A stretch of DNA of 64,000 nt from Oleiagrimonas sp963821885 (GCA_963821885.1 CAWGFN010000001.1:558001-622000), one strand, 5' to 3'. Positions 35,582-44,274 are shown, counted from the stretch's first letter. Program-made: numbers and translations. Notes: generated from the letters alone by a model not told the origin.

Positions 35582-35611
35582 ATGATACGTTGCCGCGCGC
35601 ATGACCCGCAA
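35582..35611 (-). promoter_or_regulatory. promoter of tRNA-Ser(CGA)
   Basis: On the minus strand, -35 TTGCGG (35606-35611) and -10 TATCAT (35582-35587) are 18 bases apart, about 38 bases ahead of the tRNA 5' end. Confidence 0.65.
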
Positions 35612-35687
35612 GCGGGTCCGGGTGCAAGCATGCTGAAACCCGGCCGCTGCTATGCTCGCCGCATCCTTTCAAGCGGAACCAACCCTC

Positions 35688-36083
35688 ATGAGCCTCATCC
35701 AGGTGCCTGTTTCCTATGGTGAATTGATCGACAAGATCACCATCCTGCAGATCAAGTCCGAGCGCATCGCCGACCCCGCCAAGCTGGCCAACGTGCGCAC
35801 CGAGCTGGAGATGCTCGAATCGACCTGGAACGCCGCCCCGGCCTCCGCCACCGACATCGATGACGAACGCGCACGACTGAAGGCCGTCAACGAGGCGCTG
35901 TGGGACATCGAGGATGCCATCCGCGTCAAGGAGAAGGCCCAGGCCTTCGACGCCGGGTTCATCGAGCTGGCGCGTTCGGTGTACTTCCGCAACGACGAGC
36001 GCGCCGCGGTCAAGCGCGAGATCAACCTCAAGCTGGGCTCGCAGCTGGTCGAGGAGAAGTCCTACCAGGACTACCGCAGCTGA
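35688..36083 (+). CDS. DUF6165 family protein
   Basis: Protein of 131 aa from ATG 35688 (MSLIQVPVSYGELIDKITILQIKSERI), the conserved opening of a small family found near lipopolysaccharide genes in proteobacteria. The rest is helical (residues 45-95, likely coiled coil) and ends VEEKSYQDYRS. The role of the family is not established. It converges on a glycosyltransferase 9 gene. Confidence 0.85.
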   Translation: MSLIQVPVSYGELIDKITILQIKSERIADPAKLANVRTELEMLESTWNAAPASATDIDDERARLKAVNEALWDIEDAIRVKEKAQAFDAGFIELARSVYFRNDERAAVKREINLKLGSQLVEEKSYQDYRS

Positions 36084-36107
36084 ACCTGATCGCGACCCAG
36101 GCGACCC

Positions 36108-37163
36108 TCAGCGGGCGATGCCGAGGTGTTTCATCAGCGCCTCGAGCCGCTCGATCACATCGGACACGCCGATCAGGTCCATGACCCCGGGACGCTCGAT
36201 CTTGGTGCCCCAGCGCAGCGCGCGCGCGTCCTTTCGAAGGAAATGGCGCGCCGCCTCCTCGTAGCGGTCCACGCACCAGCGGCGATCCGAATACGGCCCC
36301 GAGCGCGCCGGGTTGCTGGCCGCATGCAGGCCGATCACCGGCGTGCCCACCGCATTGGCCATGTGCATCGGCCCGGAATCGGGACTGAGCACCATGTCCG
36401 CGCGCGAGAACAGCGCCAGCGCCTGCTTGAGGGTGTCGCGGCCGGTCAGGTCGACCGGGCGCGAACGCGCACTGGCCAGGATGGCGTCGGCCATGGCCCG
36501 CTCGCCAGCGGACGGCCCGCCGGTCAGCAGCACGCGCAGGCCACGCGAGGCGGCATGATCGATCACCGCCGCGTAGCGCTCGGCGCGCCAATTACGCAGG
36601 GCGTGGCTGGAGCTGTGGCTGACCACCAGGGTCGGCGCGGAAATCGGGATCTGCTCGCGGGCCCAGGCGCGCGCCTCGTCCGGGATCGGGATGTCCCATC
36701 GGACCTCCCCGCGCGGCAGGCCCAGCGGCTCGCCGAAGCTGCCGATGGCATCCAGGACGTGTTCGCCGCGCCGCGCCGCGATGCGCTCGCCGACGAACAG
36801 TCCGTGCAGGTCGCGCGAACGCGCCGCGTCATAGCCGATCCGGCGATCCGCGTGCACAGCCAGGCTGAGCAGATTGGAACGCAGCGCCACCTGCATGTGC
36901 AGCAGGGCATCGAAGTGCCGTCCGGCCAGGGCCTTGCGCACCGCGCGCATGCCGGCCAGGCCGCGTGCCTTGTCGAACACCACGAACTCGACCCCCGGCA
37001 GGTCGCCGACCAGGCGATGCTCGAGCTTGCCGATGATCCACGTCAGGCGTGCCCGCGGCGCCCAGGCGCGCAGGCGATGGACCAGCGGCACCACATGCGT
37101 GACGTCGCCGAGGGCGGACGTGCGCAGCAGGCAGATATGGCGGAGGTCGTCGCGTGTTTGCAT
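36108..37163 (-). CDS. glycosyltransferase family 9 (heptosyltransferase-like)
   Basis: Protein of 351 aa from ATG 37163. GT9 signs: I-C-L-L-R-T-S-A-L-G-D-V-T-H-V-V-P near residue 12, LLHMQVALRSNLLSLAVHADRRIGYD near 95, VVSHSSSHALRNWRAERYAAVID near 185, and S-P-D-S-G-P-M-H-M-A-N-A near 262. It probably adds heptose or a related sugar to the lipid A-core of LPS. It diverges from kdkA, another LPS-core gene, with 62 bases between. Confidence 0.92.
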   Translation of the reverse strand: MQTRDDLRHICLLRTSALGDVTHVVPLVHRLRAWAPRARLTWIIGKLEHRLVGDLPGVEFVVFDKARGLAGMRAVRKALAGRHFDALLHMQVALRSNLLSLAVHADRRIGYDAARSRDLHGLFVGERIAARRGEHVLDAIGSFGEPLGLPRGEVRWDIPIPDEARAWAREQIPISAPTLVVSHSSSHALRNWRAERYAAVIDHAASRGLRVLLTGGPSAGERAMADAILASARSRPVDLTGRDTLKQALALFSRADMVLSPDSGPMHMANAVGTPVIGLHAASNPARSGPYSDRRWCVDRYEEAARHFLRKDARALRWGTKIERPGVMDLIGVSDVIERLEALMKHLGIAR

Positions 37164-37225
37164 CAAGTTGTTAGACTGCGTCCGGATACGGGGGCGGCAG
37201 CCTGGACTGCCTGACGAAGCCGATC

Positions 37226-37966
37226 ATGACCGATGCACGCATCCATGCCGACGCCGTTGGCCAGATTGTGTTCGACGCGGACATCAGTCCACAAGTCGAT
37301 CATGCCTGGTTCGAGCCGCGGCACTGGCAAGAACAGGGCAAACTGCTGGCGCGCGGCGGCGGTCGCGGCGCGGCCTGCTTCATCGAAACGCCGGCCGGAC
37401 CGGCGGTGCTGCGGCATTTCCATCGCGGCGGCCTGATGGCCCGCCTGTTCGGAGACCGCTACCCCTGGCGGCCACTCGAACGCACCCGTGGGGTGGCCGA
37501 ATTCCGCCTTCTGCTGCGCATGCGCGCGATGGGGCTGCCAGTGCCGCAGCCGATCGCCGCGCGCCGCGTGCCTCACGGCGCGTACTACACCGCCGACCTG
37601 ATCACCCGCCGGATCGTCGACACCCGCACCCTCGCCGAGGTGCTGCGCGACGGCCAGCTGGACGCGTCGCTGGCCGCGCGCGTCGGCGCGATGATCGCCC
37701 GATTCCATGCCCTCGGGGTGTGGCATGCCGATCTCAATGCGCACAACGTCCTGGTCGGCGAGCATTCGCTGTACCTTATCGACTTCGACCGCGGGCAACT
37801 GCGGGCTCCCGCGCGGCGCTGGCAACAGGCCAACCTGCGCCGGCTTCGGCGCTCCCTGCTGAAGCTCGGCGCCGCCGGCGACGGCGAGGCGGGCCTGCTG
37901 CAGGACATCTGGCAACCGCTGATGCGCGGTCATGCATCGGGCCTTGAGGAGGCATCTCGCACATGA
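37226..37966 (+). CDS. kdkA: 3-deoxy-D-manno-octulosonic acid (Kdo) kinase
   Basis: Protein of 246 aa. Kinase-fold motifs: AVLRHFHRGGLMARLFGDRYPW near residue 62, catalytic W-H-A-D-L-N-A-H-N-V-L near 168 and I-D-F-D-R-G near 187. KdkA phosphorylates Kdo of inner-core LPS and is typical of Pasteurellales, Vibrionales and Xanthomonadales that have a single Kdo. It overlaps the following MBL gene by four bases (ATGA). Confidence 0.93.
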   Translation: MTDARIHADAVGQIVFDADISPQVDHAWFEPRHWQEQGKLLARGGGRGAACFIETPAGPAVLRHFHRGGLMARLFGDRYPWRPLERTRGVAEFRLLLRMRAMGLPVPQPIAARRVPHGAYYTADLITRRIVDTRTLAEVLRDGQLDASLAARVGAMIARFHALGVWHADLNAHNVLVGEHSLYLIDFDRGQLRAPARRWQQANLRRLRRSLLKLGAAGDGEAGLLQDIWQPLMRGHASGLEEASRT

Positions 37967-38721
37967 GTTGGGCATTGCGTTTTCTTGGCACCGGCGCGGC
38001 CGAAAGTTCCGCCCTGGGCAACGCCTCGGCCGTTGTCGAACAGGATGGGGAGCCGCTGCTCCTGATCGATTGCGGGCCGGATATCGTGCCGCGCTTCCTG
38101 GACACCTATGGCCAGGTGCCGCCGGCCATCTTCCTGACCCACCTGCACCTGGATCACGTCGGCGGGATGGAAGCGATGTTCTCGCGCATCATGTTCAGTG
38201 AACCGCGCCGACCCGCGCCGACCCTGTTCGTGCACGCCTCGCTGCTGCCGCTCATGCAGGGGCGCCTGGCCGATTATCCCGGCGTCGCCGCCGAGGGCGG
38301 CATGAATTTCTGGGATGCGTTCCGCCTGGTGCCCTGCTCGCGCGGCTTCTGGCACCGGGGCGTCTGGTTCGACGTCTTCGGTACCCGCCATCATCGCCCG
38401 GGCACGTCCTACGGCATCTCCCTTCGCGGATGCTTCACCTACACCGGCGACACCCGCCCGATCGCGGACGTTCTCGAGGACGTCGCCGCCGCCGGCGGTC
38501 CGGTCGCCCATGACTGCGCCCTGCACGGCAACCCCTCGCATACCGGCATCGAGGATATCGAGGCCGGGTACCCCCAGGCACTGCGCGAGCGACTGGTGCT
38601 GTATCACTACGCCAGCCCCGCGGATGCCGACGCGTTGCGCCAGCGCGGCTTCACCGTGGCCGACCCCGGCCAGGTCTTCGAGTTGCCGGAACCGGTCCCG
38701 GACGAGCACCACACCGGCTGA
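37963..38721 (+). CDS. RNase Z-like metallo-beta-lactamase protein
   Basis: Protein of 252 aa overlapping the kdkA stop. MBL motifs: F-L-G-T-G-A-A near residue 8, T-H-L-H-L-D-H-V-G-G near 60, Y-T-G-D-T near 165, H-D-C-A-L near 182, L-Y-H-Y near 210. It resembles short RNase Z/phosphodiesterase-type proteins found next to kdkA; lacking the long exosite arm of RNase Z, it may not process tRNA. A truncated copy of the serine-tRNA repeat starts at its stop codon. Confidence 0.85.
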   Translation: MSWALRFLGTGAAESSALGNASAVVEQDGEPLLLIDCGPDIVPRFLDTYGQVPPAIFLTHLHLDHVGGMEAMFSRIMFSEPRRPAPTLFVHASLLPLMQGRLADYPGVAAEGGMNFWDAFRLVPCSRGFWHRGVWFDVFGTRHHRPGTSYGISLRGCFTYTGDTRPIADVLEDVAAAGGPVAHDCALHGNPSHTGIEDIEAGYPQALRERLVLYHYASPADADALRQRGFTVADPGQVFELPEPVPDEHHTG

Positions 38722-39350
38722 TCCCTCCCCCGCGCACGAAAACGCCGCGGCGGGCCGCGGCGTGTCGGATGCATTGCATCCAGGTATGGCGGAGAGGGAG
38801 GGATGATTCGGCGCCTGCGGCGCCTCACCCCTTCGGGGCCGTCGCTGCGCGACGTTCCGATGCGCCGCGCGCATCGGTCGAACCCCAGCATCGATTTCGA
38901 GGGTTCCAATCCCTCCCCCGCACACGAAAACGCCGCGGCGGGCCGCGGCGTGTCGGATGCATTGCATCTAGGTATGGCGGAGAGGGAGGGATGATTCGGC
39001 GCCTGCGGCGCCTCACCCCTGCGGGGCCGTCGCTGCGCGACGTTCCGATGCGCCGCGCGCATCGGTCGAACCCCAGCATCGATTTCGAGGGTTCCAATCC
39101 CTCCCCCGCACACGAAAACGCCGCGGCGGGCCGCGGCGTGTCGGATGCATTGCATCTAGGTATGGCGGAGAGGGAGGGATGATTCGGCGCCTGCGGCGCC
39201 TCACCCCTTCGGGGCCGTCGCTGCGCGACGTTCCGATGCGCCGCGCGCATCGGTCGAACCCCAGCATCGATTTCGAGGGTTCCAATCCCTCCCCCGCACA
39301 CGAAAACGCCGCGGCGGGCCGCGGCGTGTCGGATGCATTGCATCTAGGTA
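38722..39350 (-). repeat. 3.3 tandem 188-bp repeats behind tRNA-Ser(GGA), each with the tRNA 3' end
   Basis: Full units start at 38787, 38975 and 39163, each exactly 188 bases, ending at the tRNA gene (39351); a 65-base partial unit at 38722-38786 abuts the MBL stop codon. Every unit begins with the same 18 bases TGGCGGAGAGGGAGGGAT, the reverse complement of the tRNA 3' end. The middle holds the core shared with the array at 34895-35452 (CCTTCGGGGCCGTCGCTGCG and onward to CGGTCGAACCC). The outer part differs from that array: here each unit ends in a long GC hairpin that reads as an intrinsic terminator in the tRNA direction. Confidence 0.93.
39303..39327 (-). terminator. repeat-borne intrinsic terminator just after tRNA-Ser(GGA)
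   Basis: On the minus strand a ten-base stem ACGCCGCGGC / GCCGCGGCGT with a two-base loop is followed by TTTT. It starts 24 bases after the tRNA CCA. Exact copies lie at 39115-39139, 38927-38951 and 38739-38763, one per repeat unit, so the operon end has four terminators in series. Confidence 0.8.
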
Positions 39351-39443
39351 TGGCGGAGAGGGAGGGATTCGAACCCTCGATACGGGTATAAGCCGTATAC
39401 ACACTTTCCAGGCGTGCTCCTTAAGCCACTCGGACACCTCTCC
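39351..39443 (-). tRNA. tRNA-Ser (GGA)
   Basis: A class II tRNA of 93 nt with encoded CCA. Acceptor GGAGAGG / CCTCTCC, anticodon loop CTGGAAA gives GGA (codons UCC/UCU), long variable arm (TACGGCTTATACCCGTA), T arm GAGGGTTCGAATCCCTC. Its 3' 18 nt recur in each of the repeats downstream. Confidence 0.96.
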
Positions 39444-39489
39444 GGAATGCCGGCCGCCGGACGTCGGAACGCGGCGAGCAGGACGCGGA

Positions 39490-39518
39490 AGGATACCGGC
39501 AGCACGGCATCGGCACAA
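39490..39518 (-). promoter_or_regulatory. promoter of tRNA-Ser(GGA)
   Basis: On the minus strand, -35 TTGTGC (39513-39518) and -10 TATCCT (39490-39495) with a 17-base spacer, about 46 bases ahead of the tRNA. Confidence 0.65.
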
Positions 39519-39628
39519 GCGCGGCTCGGCCGTACCTCGCCCGGACCGCGCGACGGCAACGATGGGCGCCGTTCATGACACGGCGCCGGAATTGCGCCAT
39601 GCTGTGTCGCATTTCGACACGCGCCGCC

Positions 39629-40339
39629 ATGATCGAATTCGGACACGCCACGCATACCGGACTGCGCCGCAAGCGCAATGAGGACACCTGCTACGCCGAT
39701 CCGGCGGCGGGCCTGTTCCTGGTGGCCGACGGGCTGGGTGGACACCACCATGGCGCCCTGGCGGCGGCGCTCGTCCGCGACCATATCGTCGAGAACATTC
39801 GCGCCGGCGCATCGTCCGAGCAGGCCATACGCCAGGCTGACAGCGTCCTGATCGCCCACCCAGAACACTGCGCCCATGGTCACCCCATGGGCACCACGAT
39901 CGCCATGCTGCGCCTGGCTGAAGCAGGGTTCGAGGCCACCTGGGTCGGCGACAGCCGCATCTACCGGATGCACGGAAGCGAACTGCAACGCCTGTCGCAC
40001 GATCACTCGGCAGTACAGCTGCAAGTCGACCTGGGCCTGATCGACGAGGCACAGGCCCGCCGTGACCCGCGCCGCAACGTGGTGACGCAGGCACTCGGCG
40101 TCACCGCGCCGCAGGACCTGCGCATCGGCATGCTGCAAGGTGACCTGCAGGGCAGCTCGTGCTTCCTGTTGTGCAGTGACGGATTGACCGAGGAACTGGA
40201 CGACGCGCACATCGCCCAGTGCCTGCAACGCCCCGACCTGGCGGCCCAGGAGTGCGTGGAACACCTGGTTCTGGATGCCCTGGATGCCGGCGGGCACGAC
40301 AACATCACCGCGGTACTGGTGCGCATCGCCCGCCACTGA
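39629..40339 (+). CDS. PP2C-type serine/threonine phosphatase
   Basis: Protein of 236 aa from ATG 39629 (MIEFGHATHTGLRRKRNEDTCY), the usual opening of bacterial Stp1/PrpC enzymes; an ATG ten codons upstream is possible. Metal-binding motifs: R-N-E-D near residue 15, V-A-D-G-L-G-G-H near 35, GTTIAMLRL near 90, VGDSRIYR near 108, CSDGLTEEL near 178 and G-H-D-N-I-T near 222. It removes phosphate from proteins phosphorylated by Hanks-type kinases; no kinase gene is adjacent. Confidence 0.93.
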   Translation: MIEFGHATHTGLRRKRNEDTCYADPAAGLFLVADGLGGHHHGALAAALVRDHIVENIRAGASSEQAIRQADSVLIAHPEHCAHGHPMGTTIAMLRLAEAGFEATWVGDSRIYRMHGSELQRLSHDHSAVQLQVDLGLIDEAQARRDPRRNVVTQALGVTAPQDLRIGMLQGDLQGSSCFLLCSDGLTEELDDAHIAQCLQRPDLAAQECVEHLVLDALDAGGHDNITAVLVRIARH

Positions 40340-40348
40340 CGAGTCGTC

Positions 40349-41065
40349 TCAGTGGGCGGCCTCGTCGTCGTCCCGTCGCCAGACGCAGGTGCCGACCTGC
40401 CGGTCCAGCGCGTCCAGGCGCGCCTCGTGCGCCGCCATCTCCCGTGCATTGGCCCGCAGCACGCGCGGCCGCCCGCGCAGGGGGCCGAAGGCCTGAGCCG
40501 CGCTGGTGGGCGAATCCTCGCCCTGGAAACCGAGTTCGAAGGCCACCTGGCCCGAGGTCATGGCCAGATAGACTTCGGCCAGCAATTGCGCGTCGAGAAG
40601 ACCGCCGTGCAGGTCGCGATGAGCATTGTCCACGCCCAGGCGGCGGCACAGGGCGTCCAGGTTGTTGCGCTGCCCCGGATAGCGCTCACGCGCCAGCTGC
40701 AGTGTATCGAGCACCTGCGCATGGTCGCGCATGCATCCGTAGCGGGTGCCGGCGCGCCCGAGTTCGGCGTCCAGGAAGCCGATGTCGAAGGCCGCGTTGT
40801 GGATGATCAGCTCGGCCCCTTCGATGAAACGCAGGAAATCGTCCGCCACCTCGTGGAAACGGGGCTTGTCGAGCAGGAACTCGTCGGCGATGCCGGTCAC
40901 CTCGCGCGCGCCCTCGTCGATGGCGCGGTCCGGATTGAGATAGGTATGGAACGTGCGTCGCGTCACCCGACGCTCTTCCAGTTCGACAGCGCCGATCTCG
41001 ATCACGCGGTGCCCCCGCTGCACTTCCAGGCCCGTGGTCTCGGTATCCAGTGCGATTTGTCTCAT
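40349..41065 (-). CDS. dnaQ: DNA polymerase III epsilon subunit (3'-5' exonuclease)
   Basis: Protein of 238 aa from ATG 41065 with AGGAG upstream. DEDDh exonuclease motifs: A-L-D-T-E-T-T-G-L near residue 5 (ExoI), I-H-N-A-A-F-D-I-G-F near 92 (ExoII), H-R-D-L-H-G-G-L-L-D-A near 147 (ExoIIIe). The C-terminal about 60 residues bind the polymerase alpha subunit. Proofreading subunit. It follows rnhA by 13 bases, the classic rnhA-dnaQ pair, here on the same strand. Confidence 0.96.
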   Translation of the reverse strand: MRQIALDTETTGLEVQRGHRVIEIGAVELEERRVTRRTFHTYLNPDRAIDEGAREVTGIADEFLLDKPRFHEVADDFLRFIEGAELIIHNAAFDIGFLDAELGRAGTRYGCMRDHAQVLDTLQLARERYPGQRNNLDALCRRLGVDNAHRDLHGGLLDAQLLAEVYLAMTSGQVAFELGFQGEDSPTSAAQAFGPLRGRPRVLRANAREMAAHEARLDALDRQVGTCVWRRDDDEAAH

Positions 41066-41078
41066 GCGGTCGTTCTCC

Positions 41079-41528
41079 TCAGCGCAGGGCCTCGGCCTGC
41101 GCGCGCGCGGCCTCGTCGACACGCTCGTTCTCGGCATGCCCGGAATGCCCGCGCACCCAGGCCCAGCGAATGCGGTGTTGCGCGCAGGCCGCCACCAGCC
41201 GCTGCCACAGATCCTGGTTCTTGACCGGCTTGCGGTCGGACGTCCGCCAGCCGTTGGCTTGCCAGCGCGGCACCCAGTCCTCGATGCCCTGCATCACGTA
41301 ACGCGAATCGGTGGTCAGATGCACGCGGCACGGTCGCTTGAGAGCCTCCAGGCCGGCGATGGCCGCCATCAATTCCATGCGATTGTTGGTGGTTTCCCGA
41401 TCGCCGCCGCTTATCAGCCTCTCGCTGTCGCCACGGCGCAGCAAAGCCGCCCAGCCGCCCGGACCGGGATTGCCGAGGCAGGCGCCGTCGGTGAATATCT
41501 CGACCGAGGTGGAGGGCCCGCCGCTCAT
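41079..41528 (-). CDS. rnhA: ribonuclease HI
   Basis: Protein of 149 aa from ATG 41528, whose ATGA overlaps the methyltransferase stop; a GTG two codons upstream is an alternative. Motifs: F-T-D-G-A-C-L-G-N-P-G-P-G-G-W near residue 13, N-N-R-M-E-L near 49, T-T-D-S-R-Y near 71, G-H-S-G-H-A-E-N-E-R-V-D near 126. All four catalytic acids (D-E-D-D) are present. It degrades RNA in RNA-DNA hybrids. Confidence 0.96.
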   Translation of the reverse strand: MSGGPSTSVEIFTDGACLGNPGPGGWAALLRRGDSERLISGGDRETTNNRMELMAAIAGLEALKRPCRVHLTTDSRYVMQGIEDWVPRWQANGWRTSDRKPVKNQDLWQRLVAACAQHRIRWAWVRGHSGHAENERVDEAARAQAEALR

Positions 41529-42205
41529 GCGCACTCCCGGTGGGCGCCGGGCGCCAGGCGTCCCCGCACCGGTGCCCGCCCGCGCTCGTCGCGACGCAAC
41601 GGCGTGACCGCATTGACGCGCTTGCGCGCCAGCAGCACGTAGCCGCCACCGAACAACGGCGATCCGGCCTGCGCGGCGCTGGCTCGCGGCAAGGCCCGTC
41701 CGAAACGCCCCGCATCCGCCAACTGCATGCCCTGCGTGATCATGACCTGTTCCAGGTGCGCGGGAAGTCGCAGGTGAATGCGTTGCCCGGCGTCATGCAT
41801 GCACCAGGCCAGCCATGGCGCCCACAGGCTCAGTGGATGGACGCCGGCGACCACCAACAGGCCGCCCGGAGCGGTGACCCTGACGGCCTCGCCCAGCAGC
41901 CGTCGGGCATCGGCATGGAATTGCTGGGCCTGGCTGAGCCAGACGACGGCGAATGCATCGTCGCCGAACGGAAGGGCCTGGTCGGTTTCCGCCCTGATAT
42001 CCCCGACCCAGGCCTCGCCGCGCTGCTGCATGCGCACCCAGTGCGCCACCACGTCGGCGCAGCCACCCGCCATGTCGCACATGCCCAGCTGCAGCCCGAG
42101 GCTGCCGGCGCGCGCGGGCAGCCGTGCTCGCACGGCCAGGGCTTCCTCGCGCAGCAGCGTGCGCATGGCGGGCAGGGAGAACAGGATCTGTTGCGGTGCG
42201 GGCAT
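41525..42205 (-). CDS. class I SAM-dependent methyltransferase
   Basis: Protein of 226 aa. A Rossmann-like methyltransferase fold can be followed although the N-terminal glycine-rich motif is weak (LGLQLGMCDMAGG near residue 36); DQALPFGDDAFAVVWLSQAQQF near 80 and GEAVRVTAPGGLLVVAGVHP near 105 are the clearest. Such genes are widely found upstream of rnhA and opposite gloB. The substrate is unknown. The C-terminal tail (205-226) is Arg-rich. Confidence 0.85.
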   Translation of the reverse strand: MPAPQQILFSLPAMRTLLREEALAVRARLPARAGSLGLQLGMCDMAGGCADVVAHWVRMQQRGEAWVGDIRAETDQALPFGDDAFAVVWLSQAQQFHADARRLLGEAVRVTAPGGLLVVAGVHPLSLWAPWLAWCMHDAGQRIHLRLPAHLEQVMITQGMQLADAGRFGRALPRASAAQAGSPLFGGGYVLLARKRVNAVTPLRRDERGRAPVRGRLAPGAHRECA

Positions 42206-42291
42206 GAAGACCAGGACGTTGGACTATGCGACTAGTGTACTGAAACGGGCCTCCGCGATGGCTTCCTTCGCACGACTGCTAGACTACCGCG

Positions 42292-43072
42292 ATGCCCCTG
42301 GATCCGCGCCTGCACCTGACGCCCCTGCCCGCCCTGAGCGACAACTACATCTGGCTCGTGGCCGACGACACGGGCGACGCGCTGGTGGTCGATCCCGGCG
42401 ATGCCGGCCCCGTGCAGGATGCACTGGACGCCCGCGGCTGGCGGCTGCGGGCCATCCTCCTGACCCATCACCATGCCGACCACATCGGCGGCGTGGACGC
42501 GCTCCTGGCGCATCATGACGCCAGCGTCCACGCGCCGGTCGACGAGCGCATCGAGGGCCACTTCCAACGCGTGCGCGACGGCGACCGGGTCCGGCTCGAC
42601 CGTCCATCCTGCAGCTTCCAGGTCCTGGACGTGCCCGGCCACACCCGCAGCCACGTCGCCTATGCCGGCCACGGGATGCTGTTTTGCGGCGACACACTGT
42701 TCAGCCTGGGCTGCGGCCGCCTGTTCGAGGGCACGCCGGCGCAGATGCTGGCTTCCCTGGACCGCCTGCGCGCGCTGCCCGGAGACACCCTGGTGTGCTG
42801 CGCGCACGAGTACACGCAGGCCAATGCCGCCTTCGCCCGGACGGTGGACCCGGACAACCCGGCGCTGGCCCGTCGCAGCGAGGAGATCGACCGCCTGCGC
42901 GAACAGGGGCGAGCCCACGGTGCCCTCCACGCTGGATTCGGAATGCATCTGCAACCCGTTCCTGCGGGTGGACGATCCCGCCATCGCCGCGTGGGCCGCC
43001 GACCGGGGCGCGCGCTCCCGAAGCGAGCGTTTCGCGGTCCTGCGCGAGGCCAAGGACGTGTTCAGGGCATGA
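42292..43072 (+). pseudogene. gloB: hydroxyacylglutathione hydrolase (glyoxalase II), frameshifted
   Basis: The N-terminal 205 residues read correctly from ATG 42292 (LPALSDNYIWLV, T-H-H-H-A-D-H-I-G-G near 62, H-T-R-S-H near 116, CGDTLFSLGCGRLFEG near 132, C-C-A-H-E-Y-T near 168). At the G run 42906-42909 the frame shifts: the C-terminal part (P-T-V-P-S-T-L ... C-N-P-F-L-R-V ... EAKDVFRA) is in the +1 frame and ends at TGA 43070-43072. Removing one G restores a normal 259-residue protein. As read, the first frame runs on into mltD. It is either a real mutation or a one-base sequence error. GloB hydrolyses S-lactoylglutathione to lactate. Confidence 0.88.
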
Positions 43073-44190
43073 TTCGCCGCCAACGCTTCCTCCCCGTCCT
43101 GGGCACGCTGGCACTGCTGGCCGCGTGCAGCACGCCCCCGCCCCGTCCGACGCCGCCAGCCGCGCCGGCCCACCCGTCCTCCGCCGTGGCGCCAGTCGTG
43201 CCGCCGCCCGCCGAGCCCACGCCCGAACCGACCGATCTGTGGTCACGCATGCGCGCGCGCTTCGCCATGCCCGGATGCGATGCCGACCCCGGCATCACCG
43301 CCTGGGCCGCGCGCTTCACCCGTCGGCCACGGGCCTTCGAGCGCTACCTCGGCTCGGTGACGCCGACCATCGCCTACATCGACCGGGCGGCCCGCGACGC
43401 TCACCTGCCGGCCGAGTTCAGCCTGCTGCCCTGGGTCGAGAGCCGCTACCGCGCCGAGCCGCCGCGCGGCCACCGCTCGGCCGGCATGTGGCAGATCGTG
43501 CCGGCCGCCGCGCATACCCTGGGACTGCCCATGGGCAGGGACTACGACGCGCGACTGGATCGCATCGTCAGCACCCCGGCCGTGATGCGCATGCTGCGCG
43601 GCTACCACGACCGCTGGCAGGACTGGCGCCTGGCAGACATGGCCTTCAACGCCGGGCCATACCGCATCCGCCGCCTGCACAGCGAGGGTCCGGCGCCGGA
43701 GCAGCCAGCGATACCCGAGCTGGATGTCAGCCCGATCACCCACGATCACCTGACCAAGCTGCTGGCCATGGCCTGCGTGATTCGCGATCCGGCGCGCTTC
43801 CACGTGAAGCTGCCGCCGCTGGCCCCGGAGCGACGATTGCAGGAGGTGGCGCTGTCCCGACCGTCCACCCTGGCCGACGTCGCGCGTGCCGCGCACGCGC
43901 CCCTGGCCCGCGTCCGACATCTCAACGCCGGCTACCTGCACGGACGCATGCCCGGGGAAGGTCCGTGGCACCTGCTGCTGCCGGCCGCCGCCGCCAAGCG
44001 CCTGCGCCTGGCCATCGCCGACGGCACGCTGCCCCGGCAACCGGCCACCTATACCGTCGCCGCCGGGGACTCCCTGTGGCGGATCGCGCGGCGACACGAT
44101 CTCAGCGTGCGGCAATTGCGCGAACTCAACGGCCTGCACGGCAGCGTGGTGCATCCAGGACAGGTGCTGCGCATCGAATCGCGCGATTGA
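43069..44190 (+). CDS. mltD: membrane-bound lytic murein transglycosylase D-like lipoprotein
   Basis: Protein of 373 aa from ATG 43069, which overlaps the gloB stop (ATGA). Lipoprotein signal with lipobox L-A-A-C near residue 19, then a Pro/Ala-rich linker to about 60. The SLT domain (about 95-230) contains L-L-P-W-V-E-S-R-Y with catalytic Glu, SAGMWQIVPAAAHTLGL and ADMAFNAGPYRI. One C-terminal LysM domain (about 330-372, TYTVAAGDSLWRIARRHDLSV). It cleaves peptidoglycan glycan strands. The gloB-mltD order is the usual one in gammaproteobacteria. Confidence 0.93.
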   Translation: MIRRQRFLPVLGTLALLAACSTPPPRPTPPAAPAHPSSAVAPVVPPPAEPTPEPTDLWSRMRARFAMPGCDADPGITAWAARFTRRPRAFERYLGSVTPTIAYIDRAARDAHLPAEFSLLPWVESRYRAEPPRGHRSAGMWQIVPAAAHTLGLPMGRDYDARLDRIVSTPAVMRMLRGYHDRWQDWRLADMAFNAGPYRIRRLHSEGPAPEQPAIPELDVSPITHDHLTKLLAMACVIRDPARFHVKLPPLAPERRLQEVALSRPSTLADVARAAHAPLARVRHLNAGYLHGRMPGEGPWHLLLPAAAAKRLRLAIADGTLPRQPATYTVAAGDSLWRIARRHDLSVRQLRELNGLHGSVVHPGQVLRIESRD

Positions 44191-44274
44191 GCCACGCCAC
44201 GAGGTTCGTCCTCGGGTAAACTTGGCGTTCCGCCCATGCCCGCACGGGCCTGACCACATACTTTCGGAGGAGCC

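Noticed and set aside
42292..44190. A single 632-codon frame that would fuse glyoxalase II with the murein transglycosylase
   Set aside because: The true GloB C-terminus continues in another frame and MltD has its own lipoprotein signal; the fusion results from one extra G.
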